Below are positions 16,201-25,245 of a stretch of 64,000 bases of DNA, one piece after another. Origin of the DNA: Lateolabrax maculatus (Eukaryota; Chordata; Actinopteri; Acropomatiformes; Lateolabracidae). Positions within the stretch are counted from its first letter, which is position 1. The number at the start of each line of letters is the position of its first letter. A program made the translations under genes and the position numbers. Where the stretch lies: NCBI GenBank assembly GCA_031216445.1, contig CM062216.1, forward strand, positions 10,195,001 to 10,259,000, in the 5' to 3' direction. A model generated the notes under the pieces. That model saw only the letters and a program-made list of their open reading frames with translations. It was not told the origin of the DNA and did not search any database.

Positions 16201-19200
16201 ACAATTAAAAGCAGCCCTAATTTTTCCTCAATAGTTTGAGGAAAAATCCATCACTAAACACTAAATTATACCATCAAAATCAGCATTGTAAAACATGTTA
16301 GACAGCATTTATTTTCAGCTCTGTGTTTTCAAAACAGTAAGACAGCGCTGTGCAAGGAGGCGTACCTACTGCTCGCATTCACACTGAATAATAGTCAATC
16401 ACACAAACTGTACAGTAGGACTGGAAAACATTGTAGCAGTTATATTACCCACAGAACAAGATAGTATGTTGACTAAGAGCCAAGCTCAAGTCAGTAACTC
16501 AACCAGCGTTGGGTTGATTAAGCTTTGCGAGAACTGTCTCAGAGTAATGAAACATATTTTTTTGGTTGGCCAATAAATACAGCAGTAGATACCTGATACC
16601 ACAAATTACATACACAATATACTTTTTACTGTATATAAAGATGTTGTCATAATTTTATGAAGAATTTAGAGTATATTAAAAACAAGAATATAAAAGAACA
16701 TCTCCATAAAGTGCAGCACAGATGCTTAGCTCCCTGCACCACAGGAAAAAAAGTACACACAGCAGGTATATGCCATGACAGGAAATGTGACTGTGTTAGT
16801 CCCTATGTTGCTTATTATCTCCTCATAACCCATCTCATTTTCCAGGTACTTTAATCTAAAAGAGCTTTTGATTGTTTATATCATAACTTATATTTCAGCT
16901 AGCAAATGCTTAGTTTATTAGAAGCCATGATTTGTTGACAGAGTGGATTTCTGTCTCTTTATTTTTGGTAAATGTATTACAGCAGTGAAGGGAGACTTCG
17001 TCCTCTGGCTATTTGTTGTCTGAATTTGAAGCATAGCTTTACTTATACAAATTGAGAATTTATGTTTATGTCCATCCCATGGGTGGGACAGAGAGTGAGT
17101 AATGGGCTTACAACCCCAACCAAAAGGACTGTTTATAGAGAAGTTTCTGCCCTGAGACAGATGGCTTCCTCTCTTAAGCAGCAGAGGAGAGAAGGAGGTC
17201 ATGTTAGTGGGTCTTTTTTCTCTTGACCTTCAAACAAGCAGAAAACAGAAAGATCCTAAAATAGTGCATGATATTATATAATTTATTATTTGCTTGCAGC
17301 TACTAGAAATAGGACGTGTAGACAACTAAACCCAACGTAACTACAAACAAAATATAAAACACTAGAGGGTTTATTTCCACTTTCATGTGTATTTGAGGGA
17401 TGGAACATGCACAGCAGAGAATTTACTTTGCTTTTCAATCGTTGAGGACTTCGTACATTGGAAGATCACAGACAAATATTCTAGTCTAAAAGGTACGAAA
17501 CTGTGCAGCAGTTAGCTGTAAAAAGACAATGCTAACATAGGCTGGGCCATGCATGAGGATTTGCCCCCCACATTCTCTCGGGGAATCTGGTTTTGCAGAG
17601 ATAAGCAACTGCTCAAATCGGCCTACAATAATGAGGTGATTTAATGCCACGCTGGCTGTCATTAATTCAGAGGAAACAGGACCCCTCATCAGCATGAGTG
17701 AAGCCAGGGATTACAAGAAGGGGAGATGCAGAGGAAGAGCAAAGGACTTATTTATGAACAAATCGATGGCTCCCTGCTCCCCCTCCCAACTCTCTGTTCA
17801 GACCACTTAATGTACCATCAGCACAGCGCCTACCCACCACAATGACTTCTTATTTTCATTTTGCTGCTTGCTTCCTCATCGCCCTGACTCTGGTACACAA
17901 ACCATCACAATAATGCTGCAGTTGGATGATCTTCACTTTGTCCTCTGATGTACATTACAAGAGTACATTTCCACTTGTTCTACATTAGTAAAATGGATGC
18001 TACACACTACCCCACATTAGGAAATGACAGCTCTGTGGACGCTCAAAAACTGCCTGGCGTGTTTCTGCATCTCAAGATCAGCTGCAGGCTAAAGCGCCAA
18101 CAACAATGTAAATCAGATATTAGGTAGACCATCCGTGGGTGTTTCCTGCGCCGTGTTGCTTGGCAGCAGGCTTTAGTCCGTGGAGTCGGAGAGAAACTTT
18201 CTGAATACTGAGCATATGAATGCCTTCGCAGCAGATCTCACACACAGGGCTCCACTGTGCTGAGCCAGAGCTGCCCTCAACAGACTTATTCAGACCACAC
18301 AGCAATTCACCTTTCACTGACTAAATAGCAGAATACTGAGTTCCCACTGGAAACCAACACAGTGGGTAAAGACGAAAAAACGCAAGCAATTTCACAAACT
18401 GTTTCTTATACACATGCTTAAACTTGTATTGGTTTAATGGCATGTCTGGTAATTTTCCTATTTTGCCACACCATTGCTACAGCAAATAAATGACTAATTC
18501 TAAAGAAAACCACTACAGGAATATATGCATGAAGGAAGCAAAAGTACAAGACAATTCCTTACAACACCAAACGACTCCATATTTCCTAAACTAAAAAGCC
18601 CTCAAGCCAACTCAGATCATCTCTGGCTTCACTGTCCTTGTTCAAAAACATTTTGTAGTTATATTTTTTAATGGGGACATAAATTACTGAACTAAGCGCT
18701 GTCAGCAAACTATAAGGAAGAGCGGCTGAGTTGGTGTTCAAATTGTTTATCTAAGCCCTTTCTCTGACCCTGAACATCACTGTTGATACAGCAACTCTCC
18801 TCTTCCTTCACAAATCACTGGAAAAAGAAAGAGCACACAGGGTCACACAGATGAGGAAAAGCAGCAATGTTCTTCAGATAGGTACAAATTCTGGTCCCTA
18901 AAGATCGTAACTATTTAGTAATTATCTTCACATTCATAGTAATGTCTACTTATATAATGACATGCCACCAATACTTTTATAATTGGATGACGTCGTGTGT
19001 ATGAAGATGGTCCCTGGAATAAATGTTTTGAAACTGAGCACAACAGGCCCCTTGTAATCCCAAAAATCTCCACTGAAGGTTGAGGTTGATAACTGCTAAA
19101 CATTGTACTGACATTAAGAAGGGGAGGATTTTGACACATCAATTTGCTTCTGAAACAACATGCGCAGCAGACTGACATCTGGCTACACAGTTACTGAAGA

Positions 19201-20570
19201 TGTTTTTACTTGTATTGCCAGTTGGTAGATCAGCCAATTACAATTATGTCAAAGAATTAAAAACCTGTTAGGTGGCTTAACAATACAGATGGATACAAAG
19301 TATTACGGATGCTGGGTAAAGCAGGGCGATTATAATGTCACCTGAGGAAAAAAAATAAGTGTGATGAATGACGGATGGAAAAAACGGCAAGGTAACAAAC
19401 TACAAACATGGATTAAGCTTATATTTTAGTCTAGTCTGTAATGTTGTGTTTGTCTTTTACTGGGTGCGGTCTTAGATCATAGATAGGCCAAGTGAAAGAC
19501 AAACAGCTCATACATGGGTTATGAAAGTCTGAAACTCCGCTCCTGATGTTGGGAACATACAGCCTGAAATAACGCCATGCCACAAAAATAAAACATTATT
19601 AATGTGCAGCAGGGACGGATTTATTAGTATATTTAAAGAAATACGTTGCACAACTGAAGTAAAATAAGAACCCCCTTGTTACCAGCTCAGTGTACTTTAA
19701 GTAAAAACACACCTAAATCGCATTATAGAAACAAACAAAATCAAGGTGAAATAACTGACGACGTTACGGCAACAAAAAAAAAAAAAAAACTGCAATGAAA
19801 TGGTGTTACCTTTAAAAAAAAAAAAAAGGCGAAACACACAGTTTTATCAGGAGAAAATCAGCAAGTGAGCGGCCAGAGACGGGTTGTTTATCTGAAACCT
19901 ATCGATAATCATGCCCCACCACGTACTGCCCAGGCGTTTAAGCAGCGACATATCAGGGGTAATTTCACGTAAAGTCCCGAAACGCCTGGTCCCGCCGACA
20001 GCTGACTATAGCTGGGTTAATCCCACCGCGCCGGCGGCGGCGGTGGTTGTATTGTGGCTGTCAAAAACGATGCAGCCATTTCTGTCTGGAGCTAAAATGC
20101 CCAAACGGTGCGTACGGCTTAGCTGCCCGCTAGCCGTCCATCGTTAGCATGTGTCGACTAATAACGAGCCGAGCCGAGCCGAGCCAAGGTCACAAACAGC
20201 CGAGCCGCGCCGGTCGCGGGCGTTCAGCCGCGGCGCGCGGTGTCGGAGGTTTAAGCGCGGTGTTTCGGGCCCCGTAACCCCGCGACGGGAGCCGGAGCAC
20301 CGCGGGCGGCCCGACGCCGAGGCGTCCGGGACGTTGCAGCCCGGAGAGCCGCAGTGCGCCGCCGTTAGCTCGCGGTGCTACGAGGCGCCGCGCGGCCGGA
20401 GCGCGGGGGGCACGAGGCGCTCCGGGGCTCAACTCCTCGCCGGTCTCGGTCCGTGCGGTGCGCCTGCAGCGTGCGGACACGGCGACGAACTGCGTGCGGG
20501 CCGCCCGTCGCCCGACGTGCATTACCTGGAAATCACGATCTTCGTTGAACCTAGAGAATCTGTCGGCCAT
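1..20570 (-). CDS. gpatch8: gpatch8, G-patch domain protein 8, 5' part of gene (4 coding exons, continues past left edge)
   Basis: GPATCH8 is a large nuclear protein with a G-patch, a C2H2 zinc finger and a long RS-rich tail, thought to act in RNA processing. Only the amino-terminal part is here, in four exons read right to left: 20570-20526, 15969-15892, 8166-8094 and 1303-1236. They give MADRFSRFNEDRDFQ, then an acidic linker (NHFDQYEEGQLELEQASLDK), then the G-patch ([20 protein letters not shown]) and the stretch ending GMGRMEME. Phases are 0, 0, 1, 0 and each junction has GT/AG. The start is fixed by the vertebrate-conserved first residues. The G-patch is split between exons 3 and 4. The zinc finger and RS region must lie left of the window. 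Introns of 4.6, 7.7 and 6.8 kb are long for a fish. Identification rests on recalled near-identity with vertebrate GPATCH8. Confidence 0.93.
1236..1303 (-). CDS. gpatch8: gpatch8 coding exon 4 (end of G-patch)
   Basis: 68 nt encoding RTDPVPIILKYDVMGMGRME then ME after completing the split glycine; acceptor ttccctcag, donor gtaaga. The next exon (expected to begin LDYAEDAT) is outside the window. Confidence 0.92.
1304..8093 (-). other. gpatch8 intron 3
   Basis: 6.8 kb intron. It contains short simple repeats, for example a (CTC)n run near 6108-6126. I saw no RNA gene or reading frame with recognisable content on either strand. Confidence 0.7.
8094..8166 (-). CDS. gpatch8: gpatch8 coding exon 3 (first half of G-patch)
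   Basis: 73 nt encoding [20 protein letters not shown] then KSMQ plus one base of the next glycine codon; acceptor gctag, donor gtaagg. It carries the hallmark glycines and aromatic residue of the G-patch. Confidence 0.93.
8167..15891 (-). other. gpatch8 intron 2
   Basis: 7.7 kb intron with simple repeats (CAC/CAT-rich near 8305-8350, GGA repeat near 8647-8667, GA-rich tract at 14812-14880). Reading frames here are short and low-complexity. No gene recognised. Confidence 0.7.
14812..14880. repeat. GA-rich microsatellite
   Basis: Interrupted (GA)n/(GAGA)n tract inside gpatch8 intron 2. Confidence 0.7.
15892..15969 (-). CDS. gpatch8: gpatch8 coding exon 2
   Basis: Twenty-six codons beginning GGNHFDQYEE and ending DKPIES, flanked by the acceptor cactcag and the donor gtaaga. 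Phase 0 at both ends. The second glycine at the junction may be a small acceptor shift relative to other vertebrates. Confidence 0.92.
15970..20525 (-). other. gpatch8 intron 1
   Basis: 4.6 kb intron. The blocks at 17.5-17.7 kb and 18.1-18.3 kb are non-repetitive and of balanced composition, which would fit regulatory DNA, but this cannot be shown from one sequence. No gene recognised. Confidence 0.6.
16021..16260. repeat. Degenerate dispersed repeat (same family as 29268-29655 and 31981-32190)
   Basis: Shares the ordered blocks 'ggggatttgc...tttt', 'aatatcttt', 'ttggacaaa.caagcaa' and a terminal part with 'aaccgccagatta'. This is a common teleost family whose consensus ends in 'tagttgcagccct'. 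The copy is old and incomplete. Confidence 0.45.
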
Positions 20571-20700
20571 TTTCTGAACCCAGCAGCAGCTTCTGTGCTC
20601 GCTCCGGCTGCGTCCGACGGGAGCGCGCGGCGGCGGCGGCGGCGGGGACGTGCACTCCGCGAGAGACTCGGTCTTTGTGAATGTGGCTCTGACAGCGACA
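19900..20700 (-). promoter_or_regulatory. gpatch8: CpG-rich promoter of gpatch8
   Basis: Sharp rise in GC and CpG density (strongest at 20160-20660) around the first coding exon, against AT-rich flanks. No TATA box is evident. The start codon overlaps a YY1-like AAAATGGCC motif. The 199-codon reading frame on the plus strand here is a by-product of GC richness. Confidence 0.8.
20526..20570 (-). CDS. gpatch8: gpatch8 coding exon 1
   Basis: Fifteen codons, MADRFSRFNEDRDFQ, ending CAG followed by the donor gtaatg on the minus strand. The ATG sits in AAAATGGCCGAC, a YY1-like context, at the downstream edge of a CpG island. Confidence 0.93.
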
Positions 20701-20750
20701 CGTTACAGTGTGACCTGAGAGGCTCTTATCCAGCCGTGTTAGTGCTGTGA

Positions 20751-22346
20751 AGTCTGTAGTAGTTGGTTTTCTGTGCTCAGAGTTAAATGGTATTTCGTCG
20801 TATTAAAGTGGGCCAAGCAGGCAACTGCCTGGGGGGGGGGGCAGACCCCCAGGGGCCCCAGTAGCCCCAGTAGTCCCAATAGAGAGCTGCAGGAATGAGG
20901 TTTAAAGCCAGGAAATCAAATAGCATTTTTTCAGTTCTGGTTCCCTCATATCAAAATCAATGTTTGTTTTTAATTTTTGGGGTTAAATGTCTGAAATATG
21001 GTCTGTGGTCAGTGGTATATGGTCTGCGGTCTACGGTCTTAACACAAGCTTATTACATTTTCACGTTTTGTTCTGCTACATAAATACCCCACTCGTGAAT
21101 TTTGAAGTTTTTGCATGTCTCAAAAAAGGCGATTGCTAATAAGTGACTAAATTAGACTACAGAGGTTGTCTGGGACACTTAACGTCATCCCACAAAACAG
21201 CGAAACTCATCTACTCACTAATCTGCATTTACAGCCTCTAGTTGTGTTTTATACTTGCGCTCTTGCAAACTATTTTAACTGAAACCTTCCAGATTGTAGA
21301 TTTATCAAGTTTGGTAGAAGAAGTAAGTGCACAAAATCAAATTACAAGTCGGAAGCTGAGTGGCAGTGTCGTTGAAGTGATGGGACCATGGTGTCGTTCG
21401 TTTAAAGCCCAACGTTGGCCTTTTAATTCTGGCGACTGCATTTACTCTTCGAAAATCATAAAAATGGTTTTCATTGGTGAAGCTTATCTTGCTGAACAAA
21501 ATGTGTAAGTATCATCACCCTTTGTCTGACACAGAGCTTATGTTCTGCAATAATCCTGATAAAATCCAAAGGAAAAAATCTCAATGGCTTTTTTTCTAGG
21601 GAACCAGGGTGATGCTAACTTTGGGGGTTGGCCTACAAAAATATGTCATCCCTGCAGCACTCTATTTCTCTGGGTGTCACTTGATTTTGATGGTTTGATT
21701 AATTGCTAACTTTTAGTGTGTAGTATTTGTGTTAGTTCGTGTAACATAATTGTGTTGTCATTGTGGTTAGGATCAATAGATCTCATGAGACCATCCTGGT
21801 TAAAGAAAGGTTAAATCAACCTCACAAATATTCAGCTGAATGCAGGGCTGTTGTACTGGATTGCCTTAGATTGTACAAAACTCTGGGTATATGATTAGAG
21901 ATAAAATGTTGAGTTACCTCAAGTTATGTAACCATTAGTCTTGGTCTGTTTTCAGCATTTTTTAACTGTTGTTAAAAAAAAAAAAAACTCAGTATAGGCC
22001 AAAGACTTGGGTTGAGCCAAAGACATGAAAATCTGTAGTTTTTTGTACAGCAAAATCAAGACTCACAATGATCTGTTACGTCTTCATTCATTACATGGCA
22101 TAATCTGAAAAGAAACAAACTTGCAAGCCAACAAAGTTTGTACAAAACTGACAGCTGTCTTTATTTCCTGTTAAATCGCTCTGATTCAACATCTGACTTC
22201 AGCAGACACATACAGTACAGGAACATAAAGATCATTTTGAAAAGCTCAAAGCAGCAAGCATACGTAGTTTATGAAACAGCATAATAATATAAACTGCATA
22301 CAAAAATATAAACTCTACATGCTTTTCATGCAATTCGCAAATGCCT
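20751..22346. other. Intergenic DNA, repeat-derived in part
   Basis: No gene recognised. A G/C-run segment at 20818-20872 and stretches at about 21330-21510 and 21600-21660 ('gggttggcctacaaaaatat') look like pieces of dispersed teleost repeats, judged from memory only. Confidence 0.45.
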
Positions 22347-22792
22347 CTAAGTCTGGAACCTCTCAGTTCATTTCCAGCTTCCAAGTTATCAACGGGCGCA
22401 GACAACCAATCAGAGCAGCGAAACGCCGTCCTGTATGGTACATCCTGTCAGAAGTACGGCGAACGTATATTTCTTATCAACACAAAGTTTAAGTGCAGTT
22501 GTTTGCTCTTCTTTTAGAGGAAGTTTACCATCGAGTCCGTTGTAGCCGGCCGTTGAATGTTCCGTATCGGCAGCCGCCATCTCTGATATTTACAAAGATG
22601 CTTCAACGGCGCTCCTCTCTGTCAGTCATCCTATTAAACCCGCCCCATACTAGATAGACGGTTGTGATTGGTTCGCCCGACACAACGCTTCCAGTACCAA
22701 GGAAATCAGTCTGAATGGGAGAGGGGCCAGACGTATCTGCCAGAGCAAATAAAACATGAGCTCGCAGATTCGTCTGGTTCCCAGGCTAGCCG
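22347..22792 (-). mobile_element. Short non-autonomous DNA element carrying the start of a helicase-like ORF
   Basis: Read on the minus strand, the element begins CTAGCCTGGGAACCAGACG and ends GGTTCCAGACTTAG. The two ends are imperfect inverted repeats (ctagcctgggaacc versus ctaagtctggaacc). Inside is an ATG reading frame of 56 codons (separate entry). This layout fits an internally deleted derivative of a larger element: 5' end plus the first codons joined to the 3' end. Target-site duplications are not clear and the superfamily was not determined. Confidence 0.5.
22410..22580 (-). pseudogene. Truncated N-terminus of a RecQ-like helicase ORF inside the MITE
   Basis: 56 codons starting MAAADTEHSTAG, then LPLKEEQTTALKL and KYTFAVLLTG. 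The pattern 'KEEQ..AL..F...K..FAVLPTG.GKS' is the start of RecQ-type helicases (Q motif and Walker A), widespread in fish as repetitive helicase-like genes. Here the reading frame leaves that pattern exactly at the Walker A loop, where Gly-Lys-Ser is absent, and stops 12 codons later. It is therefore a remnant with no possible helicase activity. The ATG lies in a YY1-like GAGATGGCGGC context. The family assignment is from pattern memory. Confidence 0.45.
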
Positions 22793-23846
22793 ACATCGCT
22801 TTCCAAACATGAAACCATTGAATAAAAGTTAAAACTGAAATAAAACTTCTGTTTCTTTGCTTAATAAAACATCCACACGACGTTTACAACACTTCCAAAC
22901 GAGGTGGGAGGACAGGCCCCGCCTGATTGGGAGTGTATACCATTTCATATGATAGGTGCAGCTTGTAATGCGCTATCTTTAGTTATAGAACATCTTTGCT
23001 GAAACCTCCAGCACAGGCAATAAAAAGTGGCAGCAGCACTGGGATCAGGAGACAAGAGGAAGACATTAACATTAAATTCAAAATAGAGTTGGTATTGTGA
23101 GAAGGAGGGGAGGAAATAGAAAACAGGAGACAGTCATTACTAGGTTAAGAATAGGGCACAGTAATCTGAACGGTACACTTCACATTACAGGGAAGCATCC
23201 AACCAGTTTTTGTGATCATTACCAGGTGCCAGAAACTGAGAGAATGTGCTGGCTAGCTGCAGGAGATATGAATCACAGAGAAAGGACAAGTTGGAAGGAA
23301 TGAAAAGATCAGGGATAACAGGAGCAGGAGTGAAGAACATGACAAATGTACTGATTTACAGTTTGGATGTAAAAGTACTGCTGTGTTCTTTCACCACCTT
23401 AGCACAAGCAGCGGTGGTGGCCAGGGCTTCATAGATCCAGAATTTCCCAATGATGGAGAAACAGTAGATGTGCTTCCAGCCCCCTTTTCAGAGTTTTCTT
23501 TAAATGTTTTTATGTGGGGAAACCATGTTAAATAATCTTAAACAAAATATGAATCATAGTATAGTATTTTTACATGCTTTAAAGCATGTGAGGGGAACTT
23601 TAATATAACTATTTGATGCATTTCTCTGCAATAAATAGTAGGCTAATATCATCATCAGGAGTTGTTTTGAATGAAAGGTGTGTGTGTGTATGTATCTTGT
23701 TCTTATATCCCGGTGGGATAATGCAATAAAGCATTTACAGACAACCAGATTCCAGATCAGGGCTTACATCACTGCTTCACTTTAACAGTATCTGAATTCA
23801 GAGACTAGAAAGCATCCTTGAGAAAGAAAACTGGTTTGCATTCACC
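22793..23846. other. Intergenic, no gene recognised
   Basis: Short reading frames on both strands without recognisable domains. A 40-codon stretch on the minus strand near 23345-23470 (IIGKFWIYEALATTAACAK) looks protein-like but has an upstream stop and no convincing splice context, so it is not called. Confidence 0.5.
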
Positions 23847-24407
23847 ATGAACAATTCACAACCAAGTACTATGCCTAAAGACACAACAGGGTCGAGCATC
23901 CTGGAGCAGGAAAATAACTCAGAGGTCACAGAGGACGAACAACAAACGACAAAGATGGAGACTGCTGATTCTTCTGCTTCTTTAGAGGCTAAAATGGAGA
24001 AAGAAAGTGAGAAGCAGCTCCTGTTGTTCATTTCCCTGCTCACAGTGAGAGTGTTGACCAAGTGTCACGCTCTCCAGAACTGGAGCCAGGAAGGGAGAGG
24101 GTCTCCCAAACAAAACCCCTGATAAACAGGACCAGGGAAAGACTCGCTGTGACCGTCGGCTTCTGCACGAACATGAAGAACACCAAAAAAGCTCTACGGT
24201 AGGCACCTGCTGGAGTCCATGATGTTACTACAGGATCCAACGGTGGACGCAGCCATCGTCGACTCTTTACAAGCACACATCAAAGAGTTCCGTGCTCAGC
24301 TTGCAGAGACAACTATCTCCCGCAGTTTATGGAAAGATGTGCTCCAGGCCATGGCCTTCGCTGCAGGTTTACTTGCAGCCTTCTTTTTAATGATACTCAT
24401 CCCGTAA
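23847..24407 (+). pseudogene. Frameshifted ORF for a small tail-anchored protein of unknown family
   Basis: Starts MNNSQPSTMPKDTTG and runs as an acidic Ser/Thr/Glu-rich segment. Near 24,000 the coding character moves to another frame (AAPVVHFPAHSESVDQVSRS, later INRTRERLAVTVGFC), and near 24,195 it moves back to the first frame for GRHLLESMMLLQDPTVDAAI, a helical stretch, and a C-terminal hydrophobic anchor (MAFAAGLLAAFFLMILIP) before TAA at 24405. Following the shifts gives about 187 residues. No splice sites explain the frame changes, so I read it as a decayed gene or retrocopy; assembly indels are the alternative. An AATAAA lies at 24617. I do not recognise the family; the tail anchor suggests an ER or mitochondrial outer membrane protein. 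Confidence 0.4.
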
Positions 24408-24477
24408 AGCAGCACACCAGCTGCAAGAGGAAGAGGGGTGCAGCATCATAGCAATGTCTGCTGTCAGATGTCTGTAG

Positions 24478-24606
24478 GGCCGCACAAAGGCTCAGTGGTT
24501 AACACTTGTTGCTTCACAGCAACAAGGTGAGACTCACACCGACCCCGACTCCTTTTGCTGTGGGGAGTGGGTTTACTCCGGGTTCTCCAGTTTCCCCATA
24601 CACTCC
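24478..24606 (+). mobile_element. V-SINE (DANA/Mermaid-type) remnant
   Basis: Contains the tRNA-derived head 'ggctcagtggttaacac.tgttgc', 'cttcacagcaacaaggt', and the downstream conserved blocks 'ggtttactccgggttctcc' and 'agtttcccc'. These are hallmarks of the fish DANA/Mermaid V-SINE superfamily. The copy is 5' degenerate and internally shortened. Confidence 0.75.
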
Positions 24607-24754
24607 CAGTTTGAACAATAAAAATGTCTAATTTTCTTTTTAATGTCCGTGGCACTTCCTAAATAAGAGTTATAAGGCTGACGATGTGAATACTGAACTG
24701 TGATTTACTGAAACGTGTTTCTAAAATTTTGTCTTCCCTCATTCATTACGGAGG

Positions 24755-24832
24755 GGACAAAATATTAGAGACGCCTCCATGTAGTCCAGTCCAACACCAG
24801 CACTTAACTAGAGCATTCAACGCCTGTCTGAC
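24755..24832. repeat. Fragment of a dispersed teleost repeat
   Basis: 'attagagacgcctccatgta', 'gtccagtccaacaccagcac' resembles a common fish repeat; the block at 29108-29240 may be another part of the same family. From memory only. Confidence 0.35.
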
Positions 24833-24837
24833 ACATT

Positions 24838-25245
24838 GGGTGAAGAAGTACTCAGATATTCTCCTTAAGTACAAGTAACAATACAACGGTGTAGAGATAT
24901 CCATTACAAGTAAAAGTCCTACACACAAAATTGTGTTTGAGTAAAGTGGTTTATTTCAGAATGATGTATATATTATATGATTGTATGATGATTATTGATA
25001 CATGAATGTGTTCACCATTTTATTGTTGTAGCTGGTAAGGGTGGAGCTACTTTTAATAACTTTATATGGACAATTGCTTCCCTCCGGGGACCAACATCTT
25101 ATCTTAATCCATAATATATACTAATCTATATGTTGATAATATTTTGTTTTATTAATCTCAATCTGCAAAGTAATTTGTAACTAAAGTTATCCAAAAAATG
25201 TAGTAAAAAGGACAATATTTGCCCACTGAAAACCTGAGGGGCACG
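24838..25245 (+). repeat. Dispersed teleost repeat family A, copy 1
   Basis: Ordered blocks: 'gaagtactcagat...cttaagtacaag', 'acaagtaaaagtcctac', 'tgttgtagctggtaagggtg', 'gagcta.tttta', 'aatctgcaaagtaa', 'gtaactaaag'. The same blocks recur in the same order at 51090-51540. It is an AT-rich, non-coding, probably non-autonomous DNA element. Confidence 0.75.

Noticed and set aside
20151..20750. 199-codon plus-strand frame
   Set aside because: Lies antisense over the CpG island and gpatch8 exon 1; Arg/Ala/Gly-rich, no domain; expected by chance in GC-rich DNA.
23345..23470. Protein-like 40-codon minus-strand stretch
   Set aside because: Stop codon close upstream, weak acceptor without pyrimidine tract, no partner exon found.
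24488..24530. tRNA gene
   Set aside because: The A- and B-box-like words belong to the tRNA-derived head of a V-SINE, and no cloverleaf can be completed.
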